A DNA stretch of 35,976 nucleotides from Methanosphaera sp. (GTDB lineage: Archaea; Methanobacteriota; Methanobacteria; Methanobacteriales; Methanobacteriaceae). Location: the NCBI GenBank assembly GCA_017431845.1, contig JAFRKG010000013.1, forward strand, positions 1-35,976. Reading direction: 5' to 3'. How positions within the stretch are numbered: the first letter of the stretch is position 1; the number at the start of each line of letters is the position of its first letter. Both the position numbers and the translations under genes were made by a program. The notes beneath the pieces are model-generated. The model searched no databases. It saw nothing but the letters and a program-made list of their open reading frames with translations, and was not told the origin of the DNA. Below, piece after piece: positions 8,625-16,728 of this stretch.

Positions 8625-10298
8625 TTGGCAAATGATTTTCATGAGATGCTTTCTGCTGAACAAGCAGAATGGTTAAAAGAAGTTGCGGTTGCGTTTAGTG
8701 ATACATTGTTAAATGTAAATAATATGTTTACCCCTTCTCTGTTAAATCAAAATTTAATTAATCTTAATAATAACCCTAAAACTCCGACTTATGATGCTTT
8801 AGTAAAAGCATTAGGAAATGCAAAAAATAATGCTAAAGAACTTAGGAATTATCAAGAGTGGATGGAGTTGGCAGAGATAACATTCAAAAGATTGCTTGAA
8901 TATTATGCCAATATATTATCTTTTGATTTATCTTATACATGTGTTAATGTTAAAAATAAAAGTGAGTTTGGTACTCCTAAATATAAAAAAGATAAACAAA
9001 AGGTTGAAGAATTTTTAACTCATTTTAATTATAAGAAAGAGTTTTTAAAAGTTGTGCGTCAAATGATGCGTAGTGAAACAGCTTTTTATTGGTTACGAAA
9101 TAATAATGACGTAAACGACCCACAATATACATTACAATTAATGCCGCAAGAATATTGTTTAATTACTGGTGCATGGGAAAAAGGATATTTATATGACTTT
9201 GATATGAATTATTTTTTACAACCAGGTGTAGACATAGATGGTTTTGACCCAGTGTTTAAAGAATTTATGGCCAGAATGTATAGTGGCAACGGAGTTTATT
9301 ATAATTATAATCCAACTAATAAATTAGATAAGCGTACTGGTATGTTTGCTTATTGGACACAGACAAGTCCTATATATGAACATAATGGTTTGCCTAGTGG
9401 TGCATGGGTATTTAAGTTAGATGATTCTACATTTAATGATGTGCCATTTTTAGCATCGCTTATGCGTGATGTTATTATGAATATACCGACAAGAAAACTC
9501 CAATATGATAAAGATGCGTTGGGTGCATACGCATATCTTATTGGAGAAATAAAAATGCTTAAATCTAATGAATCAAACGCTACTGCTTTTGACCCTGTTA
9601 GACTTGGTACACTTTTACAAATTGTCAAAAATGCAATTGGTAAACATGTTGTGGTTGGAGCGATGCCATCAGAAGAAACTAAGTTTTATCAATATAAAGA
9701 CGAGAATACTTCTATGGCTGAAAGTCAATATAAAACTACTTTAGCAACTGGTGCTGGGGCAAGTAGAATTTTATATTCTTCTGATAAAATGTCTCAAGAA
9801 GAAATTAGAAATGCTATACTTGCAGATTATAATGTAATGCGTAAAGTCTATACACAGTTTAATAATTTTTTAGATTTTTATGTAAATAGATTAACAAAGC
9901 ATTATAAATTTAAATTTGCATTTGATGGTAGTGTTTATGGTTTCGAAAGAGAGTGGCGTAAAGAAGGAATTATGAAGCTTGCTCAAACTGGTATTGTATT
10001 AAATGATACCGCATTTGCAAGTGCTTTTGGATATGACCCAGTGATGTTTAGTCATATGTTATTGGAGAGCAGTGCTGATGATTCTTGGATGAAGAATTGT
10101 TCTTCATTACAGTCTATATTTACTACTCCTGGTGTGGCTGGTGGTATTAATGGTGGTTCTAATGAAAATAATCAAGGTGGTAATTCATCAAATTATAATC
10201 AAGAAGGAACAAATTATATACATACTGGAAGACCAGGCAGACCACGTAAAGCTGATAGTTCTACAAATAGTAGTGATTATGATACATCGGGGGCATAG
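8625..10298 (+). CDS. Portal protein
   Basis: The protein follows the terminase and precedes the protease-scaffold, the standard portal position. The TTG at 8625 is preferred: AAAGGGGG lies about 10 bases upstream, while an earlier in-frame TTG (8580) is buried in the terminase end. The 557-residue product has a helical N-terminus, a mixed core (TLQLMPQEYCLITG, SGAWVFKLDDSTFNDVPF, resembling portal wing segments), a long helical stretch with SASRILYS-like GASRILYSS, and a low-complexity Asn/Gly/Ser-rich C-terminal tail with GRPGRPRK, an AT-hook-like motif. Portals form the dodecameric DNA channel at one capsid vertex. The family call is by context and overall pattern. Confidence 0.78.
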   Translation: MANDFHEMLSAEQAEWLKEVAVAFSDTLLNVNNMFTPSLLNQNLINLNNNPKTPTYDALVKALGNAKNNAKELRNYQEWMELAEITFKRLLEYYANILSFDLSYTCVNVKNKSEFGTPKYKKDKQKVEEFLTHFNYKKEFLKVVRQMMRSETAFYWLRNNNDVNDPQYTLQLMPQEYCLITGAWEKGYLYDFDMNYFLQPGVDIDGFDPVFKEFMARMYSGNGVYYNYNPTNKLDKRTGMFAYWTQTSPIYEHNGLPSGAWVFKLDDSTFNDVPFLASLMRDVIMNIPTRKLQYDKDALGAYAYLIGEIKMLKSNESNATAFDPVRLGTLLQIVKNAIGKHVVVGAMPSEETKFYQYKDENTSMAESQYKTTLATGAGASRILYSSDKMSQEEIRNAILADYNVMRKVYTQFNNFLDFYVNRLTKHYKFKFAFDGSVYGFEREWRKEGIMKLAQTGIVLNDTAFASAFGYDPVMFSHMLLESSADDSWMKNCSSLQSIFTTPGVAGGINGGSNENNQGGNSSNYNQEGTNYIHTGRPGRPRKADSSTNSSDYDTSGA

Positions 10299-10307
10299 GT
10301 GATAAAA

Positions 10308-10541
10308 ATGTTATTAAGACAAAAACCTATGTGTAGTAAACTTTATATAGCAGTTAAGGATGCTGAAATAAATGATTATTTACAGATGGTTGGGTTTATT
10401 CCAAAATATTACGATAATTATATTTATTATTATAAGAAAAGTCATTTATTAGAACATCTTATTAACGCTTGTAATGAATTAAAAAAACAGAAAAGAGGTG
10501 AGCGGTTTTGGCAATTTATAAAATGTCAGATGGCGCACTGA
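10308..10541 (+). CDS. Small hypothetical protein
   Basis: A 77-residue basic protein lies between portal and protease-scaffold. AGGTGAT just before ATG 10308 decides this start; a GTG at 10299 abuts the portal stop. The sequence (KLYIAVKDAEINDYLQMVGF...YYKKSHLLEHLINACNEL) predicts two helices around a short Tyr-rich strand. Its end overlaps the next gene by 34 bases, suggesting coupling. I do not recognise the family. Confidence 0.65.
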   Translation: MLLRQKPMCSKLYIAVKDAEINDYLQMVGFIPKYYDNYIYYYKKSHLLEHLINACNELKKQKRGERFWQFIKCQMAH

Positions 10542-12256
10542 TGACCATTAATATGGAGAACTATTCTGAAGATGAATTTATTGTTGGTGCTGTAGATTTT
10601 CTTGGCACGAATGCTAATACTCATAAAATTGATATTTCAGAAGAAGTCTTTAAGCAATGTGCTTCCACCGTATTAGGTAAATTTTTAGTAGCTAAAGTTG
10701 CTTATGGAGATGCAAGTGGACATGCGGCAGACGAAGTTATAGTTGGTTATTTTCCACGAGAGCAAGAAGTAAGATACATAAGAAATCGTCAAGGATTTTT
10801 GCGTGGAGTTGCCGATGCGGTAATTTCAAAACAGTATGCTTCAGATTTTTGTAATATATTTACACAAGCAAATAATACAAGGTCTGTTAGTGTAGAAATG
10901 GGTGTAGAAGAAGAACCAAATGATAATGGGACTACTGCTAAACGTTTTAATATTATGGGTGTAACCGTATTAGGTATGTCTGTAAGACCGTCATCTCCTG
11001 GCTCTACTATTAATATAAAAAGATTCGAAGATACATCAGTGCAATCTGATTGTGAGAAATATTATAAATCTGTATGGCAAAAGCTTGCAGAACGTGAACA
11101 AATTATACAATTTGAAAATAAGTCTTATTCTATTAATACTACAGAATTAAAAGAAACTTCATGGGGCGATGTTGATAAAACGGAGCTTAGAAATAAAATT
11201 ATGGAAGCTTCTAATCGTTCTGAACTTGTTGATAAGGTATATTTAAAAGTTGAAGATGGTTGGGAAGATGCACCATCTGAAAAATTAAAATATCCTGTCA
11301 TGGAATTAATAGATAATACTTTTTATTATAATAGATTTGCATTGGCTAGTGCTTTGGCTTATGCAAAACAACATAATGAAACTGATGTGGTTTCTAAAGT
11401 TGAAAAGCTTTATAAGAAATTTAAATTGGCAGAAGAAGGTGAGGAAGAAAATATGTCTGTAAAATTTGAGATTGAAGGCAGAGAAGCATGGGGCGACATT
11501 ATTGCCAAAGTGCAAGAGCATGAAGGTAAAGATGCTTATGTAGATTCTGTTGAGAAAGACCATATTATCTTCACTATTGATGATGTTCGTTATCGTGTCG
11601 ATGCTGAAGTAGAAGTTGACGATGATGATAAACATGTTGAGGCTGATATTTATTGGGATACAAAAAAGGAAGATAAAGTACAAGCCGAAGCAGAAGACGA
11701 TGATAAAGCAGAAGATGCGTCCAAAGAAGATGAAACTTCTAAGGAAGATGACGAAAAAGATGCCAAAGACATGGAAGATAATGTTGATGGCAGTGAAGAT
11801 GATGCTAACAAAGAAGAGTGTTCAGATGAAGAAATGGGCGAAGATGAAGAAAAATGTCCAGAGTGTGACAAAGATACTAATGAGTGTGAATGCTCTGAAG
11901 AAGAAATGGCAAAGAAAGATGAGAAAATCAGCGAACTCGAAAATATTATAATGGAAAAAGACGCAGAGATTGCTGAACTTAAAAAGTATAAAGAAGATAA
12001 AGAAAACGCTGAAAGAGATTTTGCGGTGCAACAGACACTTGAAGAACTTAGAGAGTGTGTTGATAGTGAAACTCTTGAAAGCTTAAAAGAAGAAGGTCTT
12101 GCTTGCAAGCTTTCTGATATTGATGGATGGAAAAATAAAGCCAAGGCTCTTGCATTTGATAATGGTTCAAGAAAAGAAATGTCTGCAAGTATTTGGTCTA
12201 TGGCTATTCCTAAACCTATTGCAAAAGAGTCCACAAGCAAGTGGGATTCAATATAA
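10508..12256 (+). CDS. Prohead protease-scaffold fusion
   Basis: The 582-residue product is read as a head-maturation protease joined to a scaffold. The N-terminal about 200 residues form a compact mixed domain (VVDFLG-like AVDFLGTN, ASTVLGKFLVAKV, FLRGVADAVISKQYASDF, SVEMGVEEE, MGVTVLGMSVRPSSPGS) resembling phage prohead protease-like regions. The middle (about 215-310) contains a Ser/Leu/Lys-rich helical part. The C-terminal about 200 residues are extremely acidic (runs of Asp/Glu), with a CPEC...CEC cluster and a coiled coil (ISELENIIMEKDAEIAELKKY), as in scaffolds. The TTG at 10508 is preferred because AGAGGTGAG lies 8 bases upstream. A likely internal scaffold start lies at 11453. Confidence 0.65.
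   Translation: MAIYKMSDGALMTINMENYSEDEFIVGAVDFLGTNANTHKIDISEEVFKQCASTVLGKFLVAKVAYGDASGHAADEVIVGYFPREQEVRYIRNRQGFLRGVADAVISKQYASDFCNIFTQANNTRSVSVEMGVEEEPNDNGTTAKRFNIMGVTVLGMSVRPSSPGSTINIKRFEDTSVQSDCEKYYKSVWQKLAEREQIIQFENKSYSINTTELKETSWGDVDKTELRNKIMEASNRSELVDKVYLKVEDGWEDAPSEKLKYPVMELIDNTFYYNRFALASALAYAKQHNETDVVSKVEKLYKKFKLAEEGEEENMSVKFEIEGREAWGDIIAKVQEHEGKDAYVDSVEKDHIIFTIDDVRYRVDAEVEVDDDDKHVEADIYWDTKKEDKVQAEAEDDDKAEDASKEDETSKEDDEKDAKDMEDNVDGSEDDANKEECSDEEMGEDEEKCPECDKDTNECECSEEEMAKKDEKISELENIIMEKDAEIAELKKYKEDKENAERDFAVQQTLEELRECVDSETLESLKEEGLACKLSDIDGWKNKAKALAFDNGSRKEMSASIWSMAIPKPIAKESTSKWDSI
11436..11455 (+). promoter_or_regulatory. Internal ribosome site and ATG for a scaffold-only product
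   Basis: AAGGTGAGGAAG followed by ATG at 11453 lies in frame within the protease-scaffold gene. It would give a 267-residue acidic, coiled-coil protein (MSVKFEIEG...) sharing the C-terminus of the fusion, like lambda Nu3 inside gene C. Note that the same bases also encode EEGEEEN, so Glu codons alone could create a purine-rich tract. Confidence 0.45.
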
Positions 12257-12286
12257 TTAAATAATAATATAAAGGAGATAAAAGAA

Positions 12287-12844
12287 ATGGCAAATGTACT
12301 TGTTCAAACTCGTGTAATGGCAGAGAATGTTGATGCCCTGAACAGAGTAGGTGTATATGCAACTGCCGATGTAGATAATGGTACTGCTCTTGTTTGTGGC
12401 GTACAGAGCACAGATGCTAAACAGAAGCATATATTTAGTGTAACTCCTGCTTCTGGCGTAGCAAAAAATTTATGGCTTGCTTATTCTCCAGAGGTTATTT
12501 CTACAATGGATGGTTCTCTTGAATTTAGAGGACTTGATGTAGACCCTAGAGATTTTACAAACGTTAAGGGTAGACCTTTTGATATGTTCAAGCCTGTTGC
12601 TGGCGTTGACCTGATTCAGGTTACTGCTGAATTTTTCGCTGATGGTTACGACCCAGATAGCGTTAGTGGTGCTACTTATGTAGAAATTCAAGCTGATGGT
12701 TCATTTAAGGCTGTGGCTTCTGCTACTGCTAATTTCGCTGGACTTCAGTTCAAGATTTTTGCAAAAGAGCCTATTATTATTGCTAATGGTGCAATCGGCG
12801 GAGAAGCTGTTGATGCTTGGATTCTTGAATGCACCAATAACTAA
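12287..12844 (+). CDS. Capsid decoration or head-stabilising protein
   Basis: The 185-residue product lies between scaffold and major capsid protein and has its own strong site (AAAGGAGATAAAAGAA-ATG). It is rich in beta-forming, Ala/Val/Asp segments, has no membrane segment and is acidic. Codon use is that of a highly expressed gene (GGC, CTG, CTT and C-ending codons), unlike the TTA-rich neighbours and like the capsid protein. Position and codon use make a decoration or cement protein likely. The family itself is not recognised. Confidence 0.55.
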   Translation: MANVLVQTRVMAENVDALNRVGVYATADVDNGTALVCGVQSTDAKQKHIFSVTPASGVAKNLWLAYSPEVISTMDGSLEFRGLDVDPRDFTNVKGRPFDMFKPVAGVDLIQVTAEFFADGYDPDSVSGATYVEIQADGSFKAVASATANFAGLQFKIFAKEPIIIANGAIGGEAVDAWILECTNN

Positions 12845-12885
12845 TTTTTGGTGTTATTAAAAATATAATAAAGGAGATTAAGAAA

Positions 12886-13328
12886 ATGGCAAAACTTCCT
12901 ATGAATGTAGTGAACTTTGCGGCTCAGACAGATGCAGATAGCAAACTGGTATATGAATTATTCCAAGATTATTTCTGCCACTATATGGATGAGACACAAA
13001 AGAGAAATATTGGTGCATATGATGCTTCTCGTACACTCGCTGAGAAGGAAAGTAAGATGCACACTCAGCTTCTGTCTGAAGTTCAGAAGCTTACAGGTGT
13101 AGAGATAAATGCCGACAATGCTAGAAGAATGGCAAAGAACCCTATGGTAACATGGGCTACATTTGCTGTTGTTGAAGCAATGATTGATGCGGTTCTTCCT
13201 CTTACACTTATTAACTCTATTGGTACTTATACCGAAATGAGAAATATTGGATTTGGTGATTCTGCTTCATTTGAGATTGCTCCAAGAAGTCTGATGACTG
13301 TATCACAGGGTAATTACGCCCTCTATAT
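12886..13328 (+). CDS. Major capsid protein, exon 1
   Basis: Exon 1 encodes the first 147 codons plus two bases (ending ALYI). The site AAAGGAGATTAAGAAA precedes the ATG. The protein continues at 14569 with RYRANAQRTSFVQKQF. Joining 13328 to 14569 gives an ATA codon and a 378-residue protein. The frame in the genome otherwise runs seven bases further to TAA 13333-13335. The sequence LMTVSQGN...LYIRYRANAQRTSF and its position after scaffold and decoration genes suit an HK97-fold capsid protein. Codon use is that of a highly expressed gene (CTG, CTT, AAG). The intron lies in the central part of the gene. Confidence 0.85.
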
Positions 13329-13608
13329 TAGGTAACTAGTATAGACTTCATGTTAAATGCTTTTAATCCCTAAAGCCTATATACCTAAACAGTAATTGGA
13401 AACGATAAGCTGTATGGTTGTGAAAACAGAAAAAAGTTATAGGATAATCATAAGGTTAAATCCTAAGTGATTGTAAATGGGTGTTTAGCAGGGAAAGTCC
13501 TAAGTACGTAAGTATATGGAAGACCCCCAACGACTATCCCCTTGTGGGGGAGTAGGACACAAGCTAATGGTGTTCGAAAAATATGGCTCTTAAATATTTA
13601 ATAAAAAC

Positions 13609-13637
13609 TTGACAAAATAAAATAAATATAGTATAAT
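13609..13637 (+). promoter_or_regulatory. Sigma-A promoter inside the capsid intron
   Basis: TTGACA at 13609-13614 and TATAAT at about 13632-13637 are both perfect consensus hexamers, about 17 bases apart. The predicted start (about 13644) lies only about 13 bases before the endonuclease ATG, with GGGAG between them. The endonuclease can thus be transcribed by host polymerase, independently of capsid transcription. Confidence 0.8.
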
Positions 13638-13656
13638 ACATTTGGGAGAATATATT

Positions 13657-14490
13657 ATGCTTAAAGAAAATCAAAAAATTAAAATAAAATGGAATAATCA
13701 TAGTAAACAACATTATATTGATTTAGGATATAGATATACTAAATGTCGTGATAAATTTATTGTAAATGCCGAAGATTTGTCACATGGTAGTAAAGCTAAA
13801 GTTATAGTTGTTTGTGATTATTGTGGAAAAGAAATAGAAGTTGCATATAAAGATTATCTTCGTAGACATGATGATAAGTTAGGTGATTGTTGTTTTGATT
13901 GCTGTCAAATTAAAAGAGAAGCGTCAAATTTGAAAAATTTTGGCGTTCGTAATTTAGCACAATCTAAAGAAATTATGGATAAAATTCAATCAACTAATTT
14001 ACAAAAATATGGAAATATTTGCTCTGCTCAAGGAGAAGAAGTTAAAGAAAAAATAAAACAGACTAATCGTAATAAATATGGATATGATTGGTCTGCACAA
14101 TCTCCAAAAGTTATTGCAAAAATTAGACAATCTTTATATCAAAATGGTTCTACGCCTACATCTAAAATGGAATTATATATATGTCAGATGTTAGTTGATA
14201 TATATGGAAAAGAAAATTGTTATCCTAGTTATCCATTTAATCAGATAACGATGGATTGTTTGCTCACCATCAATGATTGCAAGATTGATGTTGAATATGA
14301 TGGTTGGTATTGGCATAAAAACAAACAAGAAGCTGATAGACGTAGGAATTATTATCTTTTTAAAAATGGTTATAAAGTTTTACGTATTAAAAGCAACCAT
14401 CAATTACCAACCGAAGAACAACTACAAAATGCTATTGATTATTTAGTCAAGGATAATCATAGTTATGCAGAAATATTATTAGATATTTAA
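13657..14490 (+). CDS. Intron-encoded Vsr/EDxHD-like homing endonuclease
   Basis: This is a paralogue of the terminase-intron enzyme. It has the zinc-finger-like CDYCGKEIEV...C...CC module (about residues 50-90), repeats of N-x-x-K-Y-G (NLKNFGVRN, NLQKYGNIC, NRNKYGYDW) and a nuclease core KIDVEYDGWYWHK followed by ADRRRNYY and YKVLRIKS. ATG 13657 is chosen because GGGAGAA lies about 8 bases upstream; an upstream in-frame TTG at 13642 would fall before or at the predicted transcript start. Homing into the capsid gene is the expected role. The C-terminal core resembles I-Bth0305I-type enzymes by motif only. Confidence 0.82.
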   Translation: MLKENQKIKIKWNNHSKQHYIDLGYRYTKCRDKFIVNAEDLSHGSKAKVIVVCDYCGKEIEVAYKDYLRRHDDKLGDCCFDCCQIKREASNLKNFGVRNLAQSKEIMDKIQSTNLQKYGNICSAQGEEVKEKIKQTNRNKYGYDWSAQSPKVIAKIRQSLYQNGSTPTSKMELYICQMLVDIYGKENCYPSYPFNQITMDCLLTINDCKIDVEYDGWYWHKNKQEADRRRNYYLFKNGYKVLRIKSNHQLPTEEQLQNAIDYLVKDNHSYAEILLDI

Positions 14491-14568
14491 GATGAAGATA
14501 TAGTCTCGTCTTATATGAAAGTATAAGAAGTTCATAAAAGAACTGCATAGATGTTGCGAATCTATGTG

Positions 14569-15262
14569 AAGATATCGTGCAAATGCTCAACGTACAAGTT
14601 TTGTACAGAAGCAATTTAAGACAACTAAGACTCTTGTTCCTGTTAACCATGTTATCACAACACAGGTTTCAATGTACAAGGTTCTTGCAGGTCTTGAATC
14701 ACTTGCTGAATTTGTAAGAAAAGCTGTTGTTTCTATTGAAACAGAAATGACTAAGGATGCTTACAATGCAATGAGAGCAGGATTGACTGCGGTTACTATG
14801 CCTGCTAATCTTAAGGTTACTGGTTATAGTCAAGCTGACCTTCTGAAGATTTGTGAGAGAGTTACTGCATACAATGGTGGAGCAAAGGCTATCATCATTG
14901 GTACTGCAAGTGCTATTGCTAACATTTTACCAAACGGCGCAAGCGGGTGGAGAATACTTACAGAGGGAGACAACATGGGTATCCATCTGATTAAGAACTT
15001 TTTTGATTACGACATCATGGTTCTTCCGCAGGTGGCTACTGGTGATTATGCTACATTTGATATGGCTCTGAATGATAATGAAGTCTATATCATTTCACCG
15101 TCTAGTGATAAATTGGTTAAGGGTGTACTTGAAGGTAGTGACCTTACAAATTCCAATGACTATTACGATAATGCAAATCTGACAAGCGATGCTACAATCA
15201 ATAAGAGATGGATATTTGAATTCCTTTCAAATGCTGTAGCTGGTTGTGTACAGTTCTCGTAA
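14569..15262 (+). CDS. Major capsid protein, exon 2
   Basis: Exon 2 begins with A (completing ATA) and AGATATCGTGCAAATGCT (RYRANA). It encodes the remaining 231 residues. FVQKQFKTTKTLVPVNHVITTQ, a helix, and the C-terminal FDYDIMVLPQVATGDYATFDMALNDNEVYIISP are consistent with the capsid P and A domains. A gene caller without splicing would start at ATG 14672 and lose about 34 residues. Terminator-like hairpin DNA follows 18 bases after the stop. Confidence 0.85.
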
Positions 15263-15280
15263 TTTATATAGAATATTCTT

Positions 15281-15308
15281 GGGGCAATCTTTTAGGTTGC
15301 CCCATTGT
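15281..15308 (+). terminator. Terminator-like hairpin after the capsid gene
   Basis: GGGGCAATC and GGTTGCCCC form a 9-bp stem (one U-G pair) around TTTTA, followed by ATTGTT. The U-tract is weak, so it may act as a partial terminator or RNA 3' stabiliser for the abundant capsid message. Confidence 0.6.
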
Positions 15309-15334
15309 TATAATGGAATGAAAGGATAATAAAT

Positions 15335-15973
15335 ATGGCAAATACTAAAAAGACAGCATCTGATAATGCTACAGAAAAAAAGAATACTACAACAATTAAA
15401 AAATTAGAAGCACAGTTAGAAGAACAGCGTAAGCAAATTGAAATGCTAATGAATGCATTACAAAATAATGTTGCTGTAAATAATAATAGTAATATTAATG
15501 ATGATATAAGTGCTGATGAAGAAATTCTTGTTATTAGTTTAACACCTAATAAATTAAATCTTGTTGGGGATGGTGGAACAGTTTTATTTTCATTTGATGA
15601 AATGTATGAAGAGCAATTTATAGATTATGCATCTTTGAAAGAAATTGTAAGACTTAACAGAGATATGGCAAGAAATGGTAGATTTTATATCTTAGATGAA
15701 CGTGTTGTTAACAAATTAAGGTTGAAGAATAATTATAAAAGTGTTTTAAATCCAGAACAGTTAAAAAAGATATTATCTGTTGATGTTAATAAGGCGATTG
15801 AACTTTATAAGATGGCTAATGATGTGCAACAAAGAACTATTATTGAATTAGTCAAACAATCAAAGTTTAAAGGAGATACTATAGATTATAATCTGCTTGG
15901 AGAACTTAGTAATCTTAGTGGCATTAATTTGATTGAAATTGAAGATGCTACACAAATAGATGTTACAAAATAA
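15335..15973 (+). CDS. Hypothetical head protein with coiled coil
   Basis: The 212-residue product has a Lys/Thr/Asn-rich N-terminus, a coiled coil at about residues 22-50 (IKKLEAQLEEQRKQIEMLMNAL, first part), an Asn-rich linker, then a folded part with LTPNKLNLVGDGGTVLFSFDEMY and a helical C-terminus. GAAAGGATAAT precedes the ATG. It sits directly after the capsid gene and before the connector genes, so a head-vertex, decoration or connector role is plausible. I do not recognise a family. Confidence 0.6.
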   Translation: MANTKKTASDNATEKKNTTTIKKLEAQLEEQRKQIEMLMNALQNNVAVNNNSNINDDISADEEILVISLTPNKLNLVGDGGTVLFSFDEMYEEQFIDYASLKEIVRLNRDMARNGRFYILDERVVNKLRLKNNYKSVLNPEQLKKILSVDVNKAIELYKMANDVQQRTIIELVKQSKFKGDTIDYNLLGELSNLSGINLIEIEDATQIDVTK

Positions 15974-15990
15974 AATAAAGGGGGTATGTT

Positions 15991-16437
15991 ATGGCAACCT
16001 CACTTGACTCCGTTATTGATATGGCATTAATTATAATTAGAGATTATAAATTAGATGCTTTATATGAATCAGATGCAGAATCTTTTCAGACAGTATTAGA
16101 GGGATATATGTTAAAAGGTTTACCAAAATTTGAAGTAAGCTGTATGAAAACATTAAATTATAATACTGATACAAAAGAATTTGATGAAGATTTAACTAGT
16201 GTAGAAATTGATATTATTAGTGATTGGACTGTAATTATGTGGTATACAGACCAAATTAATGATGTCTTAGAATTTAAAGAACCGTTAAGAGATGTAGATT
16301 TTAATCGTTTGGCAACGGGGCAAAATCTTAAACCAAGACAAGCCTATCTTGAAGAGTTAAGGCGTAAGGCAAAACAGGATGCTACTAATTATCAATTTCA
16401 ATATTTAACTAATTTGCCATACTTTAACGGTAATTAA
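15991..16437 (+). CDS. Head-tail connector-like protein
   Basis: The 148-residue protein is mostly helical (DSVIDMALIIIRDYKLDAL, LEGYMLKGLPKFEVSC) and lies in the position of gp6-type adaptor proteins that bind beneath the portal. AAAGGGGGTATGTT lies before the ATG. The assignment rests on position, size and helix content, not on a specific motif. Confidence 0.5.
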   Translation: MATSLDSVIDMALIIIRDYKLDALYESDAESFQTVLEGYMLKGLPKFEVSCMKTLNYNTDTKEFDEDLTSVEIDIISDWTVIMWYTDQINDVLEFKEPLRDVDFNRLATGQNLKPRQAYLEELRRKAKQDATNYQFQYLTNLPYFNGN

Positions 16438-16452
16438 ATAAGGAGTAAAAGG

Positions 16453-16713
16453 ATGGCAAACAATAAACAAAAAATTGCAAATAAGGTTTTTAAGGTTTTG
16501 CCGATGTATGAAGAAGGTTATGATTGTTATTATAAATACTTAACCAGAATTATTATAGAATTACAAGGGGAAGACCCAACAGAACCTTTAACAAATGCTA
16601 TAATTGCACTCAAAGGATTAAAGGCTGTAGGTAAAGATGTCGAACACGATGAGGTTCGCCGTATTATAATGAGACACACAAGTAAATTAAGCGATAAAGA
16701 AATAAGTGAATAA
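16453..16713 (+). CDS. Small hypothetical head-tail region protein
   Basis: An 86-residue basic, helical protein (KVFKVLPMYEEGYDCYYKYLTRIIIELQ begins with a short linker; later LKGLKAVGKDVEHDEVRRIIMRHT). TAAGGAGTAAAAGG precedes the ATG. It is between two connector-type genes and likely takes part in joining head and tail. No family recognised. Confidence 0.55.
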   Translation: MANNKQKIANKVFKVLPMYEEGYDCYYKYLTRIIIELQGEDPTEPLTNAIIALKGLKAVGKDVEHDEVRRIIMRHTSKLSDKEISE

Positions 16714-16728
16714 TACAGGAGGTGGCGT

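Larger units (their letters stand above)
13329..14568 (+). mobile_element. Group I intron in the major capsid gene
   Basis: The 1240-base intron has a clear P1: exon bases 13322-13328 (UCUAUAU) pair with 13339-13345 (GUAUAGA), ending in the U-G pair at the 5' splice site. The P7 strands are AACGACTATCC (13529-13539) and ATATAGTCT (about 14498-14506), and TTAGCAGGGAAAGTCCTAAG is present at about 13486-13505. The 3' end has a CATAGAT/ATCTATG hairpin followed by the terminal G14568. Splicing restores the capsid frame (ATA codon, LYIRYRA). The core is very similar to the terminase intron, so one probably derives from the other. An endonuclease ORF lies between the P7 strands. Confidence 0.92.

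Noticed and set aside
11650-12240. 196-codon open frame on the - strand opposite the scaffold part
   Set aside because: It is Ser/Leu-rich because it mirrors Glu/Asp/Lys codons of the acidic scaffold. No ribosome site was seen and the + strand gene explains the region.
15308-15325. TATAAT-like -10 element before the 15335 gene
   Set aside because: No -35 element at suitable distance; the spacing region is the capsid-gene hairpin.
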